Assembly (NCBI GenBank): GCA_033439765.1
Contig: JAULSN010000010.1
Coordinates: 744,001 to 808,000, forward strand
Length of the DNA: 64,000 bases
Source of the DNA: Lasiosphaeria ovina
Lineage: Eukaryota; Ascomycota; Sordariomycetes; Sordariales; Lasiosphaeriaceae
Reading direction: 5' to 3'
Shown here: in pieces, positions 30,703 to 40,083 of the stretch
How positions within the stretch are numbered: position 1 is the first letter of the stretch
How the letters are laid out: each line of letters opens with the position of its first letter
Made by a program: the position numbers and the translations under genes
Notes under the pieces: model-generated
Databases searched by the model: none
What the model saw: the letters and a program-made list of their open reading frames with translations, nothing else
Told to the model about the DNA's origin: nothing

Positions 30703-32640
30703 ATGGCTAATACCACCATCGACGGCACGACCGAGTTCGACTTTATCGTTGTTGGCGGTAAGTAACTCCCTCCCTCTGTCGGCCCAAAACGCAGTGATCC
30801 AACACGTGTACACAGGCGGCACCGCCGGGTGCGTAGTGGCTGGGCGGCTGGCCGAGAACCCGGCAGTCAAGGTGCTGGTAATCGAGGCCGGGGTGGGCAA
30901 CCCGGGGGACGTGGACGCGATCACGACGCCGGCCAAGGCATTCAGTCTGCGCGACAGCAAGTACGACTGGGCGTACAAGACGACCATGATCGACCGGCCC
31001 GAGTACACGCGGGTCGAAAAACCCAACACGCGCGGCAAGGCGCTGGGCGGCAGCTCGTGCCTCAATTACTTCACGTGGATCCCCGGCAGCGCGGCGACTT
31101 TCGACGACTGGGCCGCGTTCGGCGGCGACGAGTGGGCCTGGCCCGCCGTGCGCGACTACCTGTACAAGCCGGCCGCGTACCACGACGACGCCGGCCTGTT
31201 CCCGCCCGAGCTGGCCTACCTGGGCCCTGGCCGCGGGCCCATCCCCGTGTCGCACTCGGATTTGTTGCCTGAGACGGCCGGCTTCCGCGACGCCCTGACG
31301 CGCGCCTGGCTGAGCAAAGGGGGTGTCCTGACCGACGACGTGCACGGCGGCACCATGCGCGGGCTGTGGAAGTGCACAAACTCCATCTACAAGGGCGTGC
31401 GCTCGTCGGCGTGGCTGTACGTGGCCGGCAAGCCCAACGTCACGGTGCTGGCGCGCACTCACTCGAAGCGGCTGGTGCTCGAGGGCAACCGGGCGGTAGG
31501 CGTCGAGGTGATCGGGCCTGACGGGAGCGAGCTGACGTTCCGGGCGCGGCGCGAGGTGGTGGTGTCGAGCGGCGTGTTTGAGTCGCCCAAGCTGCTGCTG
31601 CTGTCGGGCATCGGGCCGGCGGCGACGCTGGCGCGGTTCGGCATCTCGGCGGCCGTCGAGTCGGCGCACGTCGGGCAGAACCTGCTGGACCACCCCATCC
31701 TGGCGCACGTGTTTAAGCTCAAGGACGGCTTCGGGCTCGACCAGCATCTGCTGCGGGCCGGGCTCGAGCAGGACGCGGCCGTGTCGGCGTACCGGTGGAA
31801 GAGCAAGGGACCGCTGGCCAGCGGGCTGCTGGAGCTGGTGGGGCTGCCGCGCATCGACGAGCGGCTGGAACGGATCCCCGAGTACGCGGCGGCCAAGGCG
31901 GCCAACGGCGGGCTCGACCCCTTCGGCCCGGCCGGCCAGCCGCACTTTGAGATTGACTTTGTGCCCATGTTCGCCGACGCCTTCCAGTGGCACATCCCGA
32001 CGCCGCCGGCCGGCGACTACCTCACTGTCATCGTCGACCTGCTGCGGCCGCTGTCCAAGACGGGCACCGTGACGCTGGGGTCGGCCGACCCGCTTGCGCA
32101 GCCCGAAGTCAACCTCAACTTCTTCGCCGAGGACCTCGACATCGTGGCCCTGCGCGAGGGCGTGCGCTGGGTTGATGATTTGCTGACAACGAGCGAGGGT
32201 ATGAAGGACATTGTCGGGGAGGACTATCCGTGGGCCATGCCGCGCACTTCGGACGAGGCCATGAACAAGCTAATTCTCGAGCGGTCGCAGACTGGGTTCC
32301 GTGAGTTCTTCTCCCTCTCTCAGCCAAACAAAGTCTCTAGCTGATGACTGACTGCCCCAAACAGACCCCTGCGGCAGCCTGCGCATGGGCAAGGACATCG
32401 GCCAGGGTGTCGTCGACAGCAACCTGCGCGTCTACGGCCTGGAGAAGCTGCGCGTCATTGACGCCTCGGTCATTCCCGTCATCCCCGACTGCCGCATCCA
32501 AAACTCTGTCTACATGATTGGCGAGAAGGTGAGTAATAACAAACCAACTAGCCACCTGAATCGGTCACCGCTGATGCTCCTTCTTCCAAATGCAGGGTGC
32601 CGACATGATCAAGGCCGCCCACCCGGACCTGTATGCCTAG
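30703..32640 (+). CDS. GMC-family FAD oxidoreductase
   Basis: Four exons fit in phase: 30703-30757, 30816-32300, 32365-32528 and 32596-32640, giving 582 residues. The FAD-binding fold opens with FDFIVVGGGTAGC and closes its first beta-alpha-beta with VLVIEAG. The GMC signature segment reads LGGSSCLNYFTW. The C-terminal catalytic His is in HPCGSLRMG near 514, with the later conserved segment IQNSVYMIGEKGAD. GMC enzymes oxidise alcohols (choline, aryl alcohol, glucose) and many make hydrogen peroxide. There is no signal peptide, so it probably acts inside the cell, unlike secreted aryl-alcohol or glucose oxidases. Substrate and whether it is an oxidase or dehydrogenase cannot be decided. Pairing with catalase hints at peroxide production. 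Confidence 0.92.
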
Positions 32641-33096
32641 GTGGTTTTATTCTAGGTAATTAATTAGGTGATTGTTTGGCTGATAGTTGCTGGTGGCTGA
32701 CCGGTCTTGGTGAGGGTTGAGAGCAAGTTCTGTTCAGTTAATGCCCCTGACGAGAAACAGTCTTGCGACTCTAATTATCTCTCTTCTCAGTTCTGACTTT
32801 TCAAAAAAGAAGTTATCACTGTTGAGTGTGACCGTGCAATCAGATCAAGTCGGCGTCAACAGCAAAATGTGAATGTTCGCAGTGCATACCTCTCTCGCTG
32901 TCCCTTGAATGATCAATAATTAATTAGCGTGAAAACTTGATAAAACGGTTGACCGGAATAAAGCAATAATTAATGAATCATGGCATGACTTCGCCTCCAG
33001 GCCCTGATCAAGCCGTTCATTACCATTTCAGATTCCCTTCAGCTGCGCAGAAAGGAAATATCCCGGACATAACAACTTAGCCTGCGGTGACCTAAT
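32641..33096. other. 3' flank of GMC gene
   Basis: This AT-rich 456-base stretch up to the MITE-like element includes several TAATTAATTA-type runs. No gene is seen. Confidence 0.55.
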
Positions 33097-33728
33097 TGAA
33101 ATGAGGGTTGCTGCGCGCACCCACCCTTTTTGCTCGGTGCACCCACCGTCCCTAAAATCGTAGGCCTGGCACCTGTCATTCTAGATCCACCTTCTTGTAC
33201 GCAAAAATGCCCACTTTCAACGCAACTAGCCATGCAACTAGCCCACACTATGGCAGGGTCGACCTTGTTGAAATATGAAGCTATTTTCAACTCTCGTTAA
33301 TCCAGGTAAGTAATGACCAATTCCGCTTCCTATCACCATACCGTATTGACGAGCCCGGTTATATCTAGATGGCATCACGAACTCCCTCTCCACCTCCCTC
33401 GCCGGCACCGGGCGCGGCCGACTCACCCGATCTCCTGCCCGCAGCCCGAAGTCCCTCGCCGGCGCCGAGCACATAAATTGTATGCCTGGTGACTGGCAAT
33501 ATTGTTGCTGCATTTTCCGCCTTATTTACGATACTTTTGTGGGAGCCCGCAACCAACCCTGTATGCCCTGCCAGGGCAAGGATGAGATGCATGGGCGGCT
33601 CCATCCAAAAGACCGAATTTACTACGGCAAAAGCTGGGCAGTTGATGTCAAGTGCCAGGCCTATGATTTTATCATAGGGTGGGTGCACCGAGCAAAAGGG
33701 GTGGGTGCGCGCAGCAATCCTCATTGAA
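33097..33728. mobile_element. MITE-like non-autonomous DNA transposon, 624 bp
   Basis: Terminal inverted repeats of about 78 bases bound the element: left 33101-33178 and right 33646-33724. They are roughly 85 percent alike by eye and share GCTGCGCGCACCCACC and GCTCGGTGCACCCACC blocks, then TAGGCCTGGCAC. Termini read ATGAGG...CCTCAT. TGAA flanks both sides (33097-33100 and 33725-33728), a likely 4-base target duplication. No transposase frame is present. An ATG frame at 33369-33479 encodes 36 Pro/Ser/Ala-rich residues starting MASRTPSPPP, perhaps the remnant N-terminus of a parent protein. Confidence 0.8.
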
Positions 33729-34429
33729 ATTCAGGGGCGCAAGGCATTTCGAGTTTCCGCCGCCGCCGCCACCAAGAGCAGCAGCCCTCACACACCGAAT
33801 TTCCCGTTCCGCGTTCCCGGGTCGCCGGTTCGGGACCCTGTTGCGAGCAAGCAAGCCTCCTGTTCGGACAGCCCCCCGTCAGGTCATGCGTCGTCTTGAA
33901 CCACAAACGCGCACAACAAACACATGCCGCCCGAGCCGAGAGCGCACACACTAGAATCTCGCTTGCGCTCTGATTCGCCCAAATCGCCTGGCGGCGTTCA
34001 CCGAGCTGGGCCGGATTGGGACGGAGAAGACGGGCTTGGCCCGCCAGAAACACCCAATATTGATTTGTGGCAGATTGTGGCAGCGCTAGCAACGCTCAGC
34101 TGCTCGCTTTCGCATCGAGCAGCGATAAGGGGAGCGGCCAAACAGACGCCCCGACCGCGCCCGCACAGCCTGGACCCTGGCCAGATGGGCAGCCACTTCA
34201 CTTGAGCCTCATCGGGCCCAGGCCTCCCGCGCGCGTGGTGAGGGCAGGGACCCGAGGGGGTTCATAACCACGCTCCCCTTACCCCCCAATGTCTTGGCGC
34301 AGGAGACTCGGGCCTATTCTGCCATGACCATCCCAAGGCCGCTTGAAACTCGATAGCTGTTGCTGGCTTGCTGCAGTCTGCAGATCTTGGTGTCACTGTC
34401 GGTGCCACAAACGAGACGCGGGCAACGAC
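33729..34429. other. Upstream region of the 745-residue membrane protein
   Basis: This 700-base GC-rich stretch should hold the promoter and leader of the next gene. The MITE-like element ends at its left side. No gene recognised. Confidence 0.5.
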
Positions 34430-36667
34430 ATGTTCGCCTCTGCGCGACTCTCGGCATTGCTTGGTTTTCTCGCCGTCCTCCTGTCCCTCCCAACCCCTGC
34501 CTTCGCCTTCAGATGGGTCAACAATGTCAACTTCACATCGTGCTACAACGATGTTGTCCAAAATATGACCCAGAACTGCAGCGACACGGCAACCCAGTAC
34601 TGCGACTATGACAACGGCGTTCTCAACAACCCGAACCGCATCTTCCTCACCTTCCAAGGCTGCGAGAGGCTCTGTGGCGATGGCTACGGAACCTGGGCCA
34701 TCTCCGACATCCTCCTCCGTATCACGCTCTGGGTGACGCCGGCTATCATCCTCCTCGCCCACTACCACTTCCCGCCGCTAGGCCCTGGCAACTATGGCGC
34801 CGTCATGGTGCATATTCTCGGCGACCCGATCGACACGCTCTGGTGCCTCCTGATACGCATCACGGTGCGCCGCCGCCTGTTCTTGAAGGCCCAGCAGTAT
34901 AAACTGCTAAGCGCCGGGGCCATCGCAACCATCTGGTCGGCATACGACGAACTGAAATTCCACGACGATCCCCACGAGCATTTCAGGAGAGCGCTCACAA
35001 GGCTGCGGACTGAGGAGTTCGTCGTCACTCGCTCGGCCCCCACCAGCGGTCACCAAGTAGGAGACAGAGTACGCCTCCCGGCCGGCTTCCTGCAGGTCCC
35101 GCCTGATCGGGGAATGGGCATGTTTGGTACTTCAAGGTCGCTAGACGCGGACAAGACGTTCTTCGCGCGTATCGATGCCTATTTCGTCTTCCTGCTGCAG
35201 TCTCTGGTGTTTAGTCTCACGGGGCGGGGGCGGCGCCCTGACACGACCGACGACGTGGGCGGCCTACCAAACTATTTCCAGGAATGGCACCGAGCCATCC
35301 GGGAGCTGGGAGAAGACGAGCGCCCCGTGCTGTACCACATCGAGCTCGCGGCGCAGCGCCTCGTCTTCAACCGGGACGAGTCGCAGACGACGACGTGGAT
35401 ATCCATTGTTGGCCTCGCGTCAGCCTTGATGGGCGCCTTTGTGCGCACCTGGACCAACAGGCTCGAAACCCAGACCTCGCACACCATCGCCACCGTCGCG
35501 CTTCTTCTCTTCGTCGTGCCCATCATCAAGCTGAGCGGAAGCCTCGGCGCCTTCACGTCGTCGTCGGCGGCGGCCAACATTATCCAGGAGCTACGCCAAG
35601 AACTGCAAGAGCACTTTGGCTTTGACGACGGTCTATTTCCGCCCCTCAGGATCCCGATTCTACCCGACACTATGGAACCGGGCAGGAGAAGGTATTCCAG
35701 GGTCGGGGACAGCGACGATGTCCCCCTCACCCACTTCAGCGGCGGCAGCTCCAACGGTGGCGGTGGGGCCGACGCAGTGCCCCTCTTACGCTCAGAGCTG
35801 AGCGACGACGACAAGCAGCTCATCGACTGGCCCAAGGTTGCCGCCTACTCGGGCATGAACAACTCGTACCGGCCGCAGAAATCAACCAAGCTGATCCCGG
35901 CCCGCGTGTCCCTCTTGCTCTTTGTCGTCTCCTTTTTCTGGGTGGCGGCGCTGTGCTACACGCCGGCGCTGCTCATCTCGTACATGACGCCGCTCCGGGG
36001 GTTTGCGTGCCGGTCTCTGGCGTGGACAGTTGTGGCCAGCTGCTGGTTGGTCAACACGGGCATCAACTACGTGTGCGCGCTGACGCTGTTCCCGTACGAC
36101 GCGCGCAACGAGCACCACCCGATCGAGGCGCGGCACCAGACGGCGTGGACGGCGCGGCGGGAGCTTCTGCTGTGGCGGACGACGTGGATGCGCGACGCCC
36201 TGTTCACGGGCTTCATCACGCTCATCATCGTAGCGCAGCAGCTGGGCCTATACAACAGCTGTTGGTGCCGGTCCGGTGAGCTGTCGCGGCTGACGCGCGA
36301 CACGCCGAGCTACGTCAACCTGACGCCCTTCACCAACGAGGAATGGATATCAGGTTGGTTTTTATGGGTGCCCACGCCCTTCACGGCGTACCTGCTTAGC
36401 ATCGCCGGCATCCTCCTGGTCGAGATCAAGTTCTCCAAGTCGTCGAGCATGATGGGCAAGAGCAACAAGGAGCGCGAGAAGATGCTGCTGCACCTGAGAA
36501 TGTTAGACACTTCCCGCGCACGCCAGCCGCCGACGGAGCAGGCGACACAGCAGGCGACGCAGCAGGCAGCAGGCGCGGCAGGTAATGTTAGCCATTATTA
36601 CGAGGCCCAGGCAATTCCAGTCGCGGCTCAACCAGGTATTAACGTACCGGTATTCAGGTATTCCTAG
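34430..36667 (+). CDS. Polytopic membrane protein with signal peptide, function unknown
   Basis: This is a single exon of 745 residues from the ATG at 34430; the open frame extends upstream only through non-ATG codons. The N-terminus is a signal peptide (LLGFLAVLLSLPTPAFA). A short lumenal or extracellular part with six Cys follows (SCYNDV, NCSD, YCDYD, GCERLCGDG) and one NxT site. Hydrophobic segments lie near 105-125 (LLRITLWVTPAIILL), 255-275, 325-345, 360-380, 490-530, 585-605 and 650-670. Between them are a loop rich in Gly/Ser/Asp (about 430-470) and a C-terminal Gln-rich tail. I recognise it as a fungus-restricted type of membrane protein but know no function. Topology suggests plasma membrane or secretory pathway. 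Confidence 0.85.
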   Translation: MFASARLSALLGFLAVLLSLPTPAFAFRWVNNVNFTSCYNDVVQNMTQNCSDTATQYCDYDNGVLNNPNRIFLTFQGCERLCGDGYGTWAISDILLRITLWVTPAIILLAHYHFPPLGPGNYGAVMVHILGDPIDTLWCLLIRITVRRRLFLKAQQYKLLSAGAIATIWSAYDELKFHDDPHEHFRRALTRLRTEEFVVTRSAPTSGHQVGDRVRLPAGFLQVPPDRGMGMFGTSRSLDADKTFFARIDAYFVFLLQSLVFSLTGRGRRPDTTDDVGGLPNYFQEWHRAIRELGEDERPVLYHIELAAQRLVFNRDESQTTTWISIVGLASALMGAFVRTWTNRLETQTSHTIATVALLLFVVPIIKLSGSLGAFTSSSAAANIIQELRQELQEHFGFDDGLFPPLRIPILPDTMEPGRRRYSRVGDSDDVPLTHFSGGSSNGGGGADAVPLLRSELSDDDKQLIDWPKVAAYSGMNNSYRPQKSTKLIPARVSLLLFVVSFFWVAALCYTPALLISYMTPLRGFACRSLAWTVVASCWLVNTGINYVCALTLFPYDARNEHHPIEARHQTAWTARRELLLWRTTWMRDALFTGFITLIIVAQQLGLYNSCWCRSGELSRLTRDTPSYVNLTPFTNEEWISGWFLWVPTPFTAYLLSIAGILLVEIKFSKSSSMMGKSNKEREKMLLHLRMLDTSRARQPPTEQATQQATQQAAGAAGNVSHYYEAQAIPVAAQPGINVPVFRYS

Positions 36668-37311
36668 CGGCTAGAGGGGGGGGGAAGGGGGAAGGGTTGG
36701 TTGGCGGCGTTGTTTGTTTCTGCTGTAGTGTACTTTTCCTACATTTTGGGTTTCTATGTTTCGACGGGGCGAGTTCAATACCCGGGCATTTATTTGACTT
36801 ATTCCTTTTTGATGTAATTGGATATCGAAATTATTTAGACCGGATTGGCCATTTGTTTGCTAAAATTTCAGTTGGTGTCGCGGATGCTGCCTGCGTGACA
36901 GCGTGGGTGGCGGATTCTGCGGGGTTTGGATACAGAGGGGAAGGAGCGATGATGGCAAGCATTAATACTTGTAAGCGGATGGAAACAATACAGATTATAA
37001 GATAGATTTAGATCCCTGAAATCGCGGCAAATACTTCAAATGTTTCAGGGAAATGCCTCGCGAGATGTTGCTGGAGAGGATGCAGCCGAGCGAGCATTTA
37101 CCCACAGAACGGGGGTCGCGAGACCGACAACTATAGAGACCAAGTACCGAACATGAAAAAGACCAGCTCAAATGAAATTCCGTCCGTAATTGCAAGGCAG
37201 GTCCTTCCCTCTTCCCCTCCCCTCCTCCGACCCCGACGAGCCGCGACATGGATGCGCCCCACCCTCCTCCCAGAAGACAGCCTCAACTCCACCAACTCGA
37301 AGAACACCAGA
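36668..37311. other. Intergenic region between convergent genes
   Basis: This holds the 3' ends of the membrane protein gene and of the broken secreted-protein gene. A G9 run follows the first stop. No gene recognised. Confidence 0.55.
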
Positions 37312-37950
37312 CTATGGCGAAGGTGTGGCCGGAGGGGTGACGGTCGCATAACCCAAGTGGCCCTGGGTGGCCGTGGCCGCCTGTGTGGCCCAGCGGGTGC
37401 CGTGGTATTCGCCGCCCTTGGGTGCGAAGCTGATCCTGCGGTCGACCTGGATCGGTACCCCCCTCGTCCACTCGTTGTTTCTGTCGCAGGCCAGGGCGAC
37501 AGGGTCGTAGAGGTTTCCGCAGCGAGAGCCGGACCCGCCCGGGCACCACCTGTCGAAGCCAAAGTAGAAGCCCATCTCGCGGCTCGTCTGCAGCTTGGTC
37601 CATCCCGAGGGGGACCCCGTCTTACGGAGCAGGGCCAGCGTCTTCACGATCTGGTACCCCGAGCACCGCGCCTTGCCGCCCAGGTTACACACGAAGGCGA
37701 CCATGGCCTCGCCGCCGGCCAGCGTCGCCTCCGTCTGCGTGGAGCACCGTATCTTGCCCGTGTACGCGTCGAGGAACTCGTCTTCATTGCACCACTGGTC
37801 GATACACTGGGCCGCGAGGAGCATCTCCGTGTCGTTGATGTGGTTGAATGTGGGTATGGGGGTCATGATTGGATATTCTTTATCCATATTGGCCTAGGCC
37901 AGAGACGCGAGCGCGACCACGACGAGGCCGATGGTGATTTTTAACCTCAT
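37312..37950 (-). pseudogene. Secreted cysteine-rich protein with TAG at signal-peptide junction
   Basis: From the ATG at 37950 the frame encodes an 18-residue signal peptide (MRLKITIGLVVVALASLA). It meets TAG at 37896-37894 and then continues in the same frame for 194 codons to 37312. The downstream part has eight Cys (IDQWCNED, IRCST, FVCN, ARCSG, RWCPGG, SRCGN, LACDR and an early QCID) and no known domain. The stop falls where cleavage would occur, so one base change of a Gln codon, a sequencing error, readthrough or an unrecognised intron are all possible. Starting at the next ATG (37887) would give a 191-residue protein without a signal. The length and Cys content are effector-like. Confidence 0.75.
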
Positions 37951-40083
37951 TGTCCGTTGGCGTGCTTGACGTTGTCTGGAAATAGTCGAAAGGGTAGAGT
38001 AATAAAATTCTCAATACACGAGAGAAACTAAAGGAGGAGGAAATGGCCCAAGGAGGAAACGGTGGTGGAAGAGAAGGACCCTAGCTTTTTATCGGCCGAG
38101 GGAACAAAGACAAACAGATGATAGATCTTCTTTTCTTAGTACCAAGCCCAGCTGGCAACCGCTAATTCCTCGATCGGGCTCGGGGCCGTCAAAGTTTTCC
38201 CACAGTTTTCCTCAGATATGCGGCTGACTGCCAGAATAGAAAATTAAATTCGGGTTATTTAGTTTTGGAAAACCATTAGGCCAAGTCATTTAACCTCAAT
38301 CGAAGCGCCCGAAAGGCTTCTGAACGCCTCTATTGGCCGGTAGTATCTCTCCGCATATGTAACTACCACAATATACAGTACATTGCCACGGTGCCGAAGG
38401 TTGGGAAATGGGCTGAGATCGTACATTAGGCTTTTTTTTCTCTCTTCGGGTAATTACACTAGAAACCCGCATCAGCTGACATGAACTCCGGTGTTATACA
38501 TCCCAACAAAACAGCTCCACCAGGTGAACGTTACGAGATGAAATAAAACGTCACAGCCGCGGCTATATCAAAATACCGGCAGTGAAGCATTTATGGCGCT
38601 CGAAACCCCGGTTTTCTGCGTCAAGTGACTGTTGGATTTTTCAAAAACGCCTCCCGTTTGACCCCAGACTCGACCAAGTATTTCCCAAGTCACTGTGTTG
38701 GCCCACTTCGAGTTAACTTTTGATATAACCAATTCAGTGAGTCTTTCAGGAAAGACTGGAGCAAAAGCTGGCCCGAGGTTTGTTTGTCACGTCTTTTGAT
38801 TGCTCTTGTTGTGGCCAAGTATTCTTTATGGAAACATAAGAGCATAGGAAAAGTTACCCTTCATTTAAATCTTTGCATATAAAGAGATAGAAATACCGGG
38901 ACGACAAAACCAATTCCCCGTCCGGGTCTGGCCCTCGGAAATTGTGTATACCGAGAGTCTTAATCTAATCATCAGCTATAAAGGACCACGCGCATTTCTA
39001 TGCCCACCAAGTCTGGCCCAGCCGATGTTCTGTCTCCAGTAACAGGCGCGTGCCTAGCAAAGAGGGACAAGTCGATCACAAGAGTCAAAGGACAGGATTG
39101 TACACAGTCACGAGCCTTTCAATTGTTTTAACCTTTCCGTGGATCTACCCGATCAGGCATGTCCATGTCTAGCTACTGAGCCAGTCAGTACCTAAAGTGC
39201 CTAGCTGGATTCCGCTCGAACCTAACTCCCATCACACCGAGGCGGTTACGGCGGTCACGGCCCAGGGCCTGAATTAAAATTTAAGCTTCCATAGAGAATG
39301 TACTGTCCCCAAGTCCCTGAACCTACTTTCAAGACTCGGCCTGGAGTCCAAAGACTCGGGATTCCAAACTATCTACCCGGCAACGCTTTCCACTCTGCCC
39401 GCCTCGCCGTCGCCACAATAAAGTTCAGGGCGTGATAACCGTCGCTACTATAAGGCTCAAGGCGTGATAGTCGAGTGCCGGTGACGTCGGTTCTAACGGC
39501 AAAACAGGGAAAGCAACAGGAACGCTTTCCACTTTGCCGCCCGCCTCGCGTCGCCACTATAAAGTTCAAGACGTGATAGTCCAGCGGCGGTGATATCGGC
39601 TCCAACGGCAACTTAAAGAAAGCAACAGACGGATCCAGTTTCAAAACACGCCGCAATGGGGCGTCGATAGAGGAGCAAGAAAAATTGAAGAGGGGCGAGA
39701 GTTAACAGCAACAAATCATGGGTTTAGATAATGCTTGGCCAATTTTCCACCTTGTCCCGCCCCCTCGTGATCGACCATATATATGCAGGAAGTAAACCAA
39801 CGTCTCCACCCGAGCCCTCTCCTCGGCAGCTCCCTCGAAGGACTTGTGCCGATGCATCATCCATAAGACAAGCTTCCCACACCGCACCAAGCCAAGACAC
39901 GTTCTATTTGGACCATAATATAGATTCCAAACGCCAGGCTTTGTAATGCAGGCTCCGTCACCGGCAAAGTTGGTCGGCTTACAAAAATATACTTCTTGCC
40001 AGCTTGAGCTCCTCATGTCCATCTCCGGGACCGAATTTCTCATGATTCTCTTGTGAGATACCCTTCCACTCTTCCAGAGGTCA
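37951..40083. other. AT-rich gene-poor region
   Basis: About 2.1 kb with more A and T than most of the window shows no gene. It lies between the broken secreted-protein gene and the WD40 gene. It holds the duplicated repeat at 39382-39628. The rest may be decayed repeat sequence, but I could not match it to any element. Confidence 0.55.
39382..39628. repeat. Imperfect tandem duplication, two copies of 108-139 bp
   Basis: Copy 1 (39382-39520) and copy 2 (39521-39628) both start AACGCTTTCCACT and end AAAGCAACAG. They share GCCCGCCTCG, CGTCGCCAC, ATAAAGTTCA, GCGTGATAGT-like and CGGTGA(C/T)(G/A)TCGG blocks in the same order. Copy 1 has an inner duplication of about 30 bases around GGCGTGATA. Differences are mostly transitions plus that insertion. 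Confidence 0.8.

Noticed and set aside
33365..33724. Minus-strand 119-codon frame inside the MITE-like element
   Set aside because: It includes the inverted repeat itself and shows no transposase motif.
34343..34429. 29-codon upstream extension of the membrane protein frame
   Set aside because: It begins at TTG and would bury the clear signal peptide that starts at the ATG at 34430.
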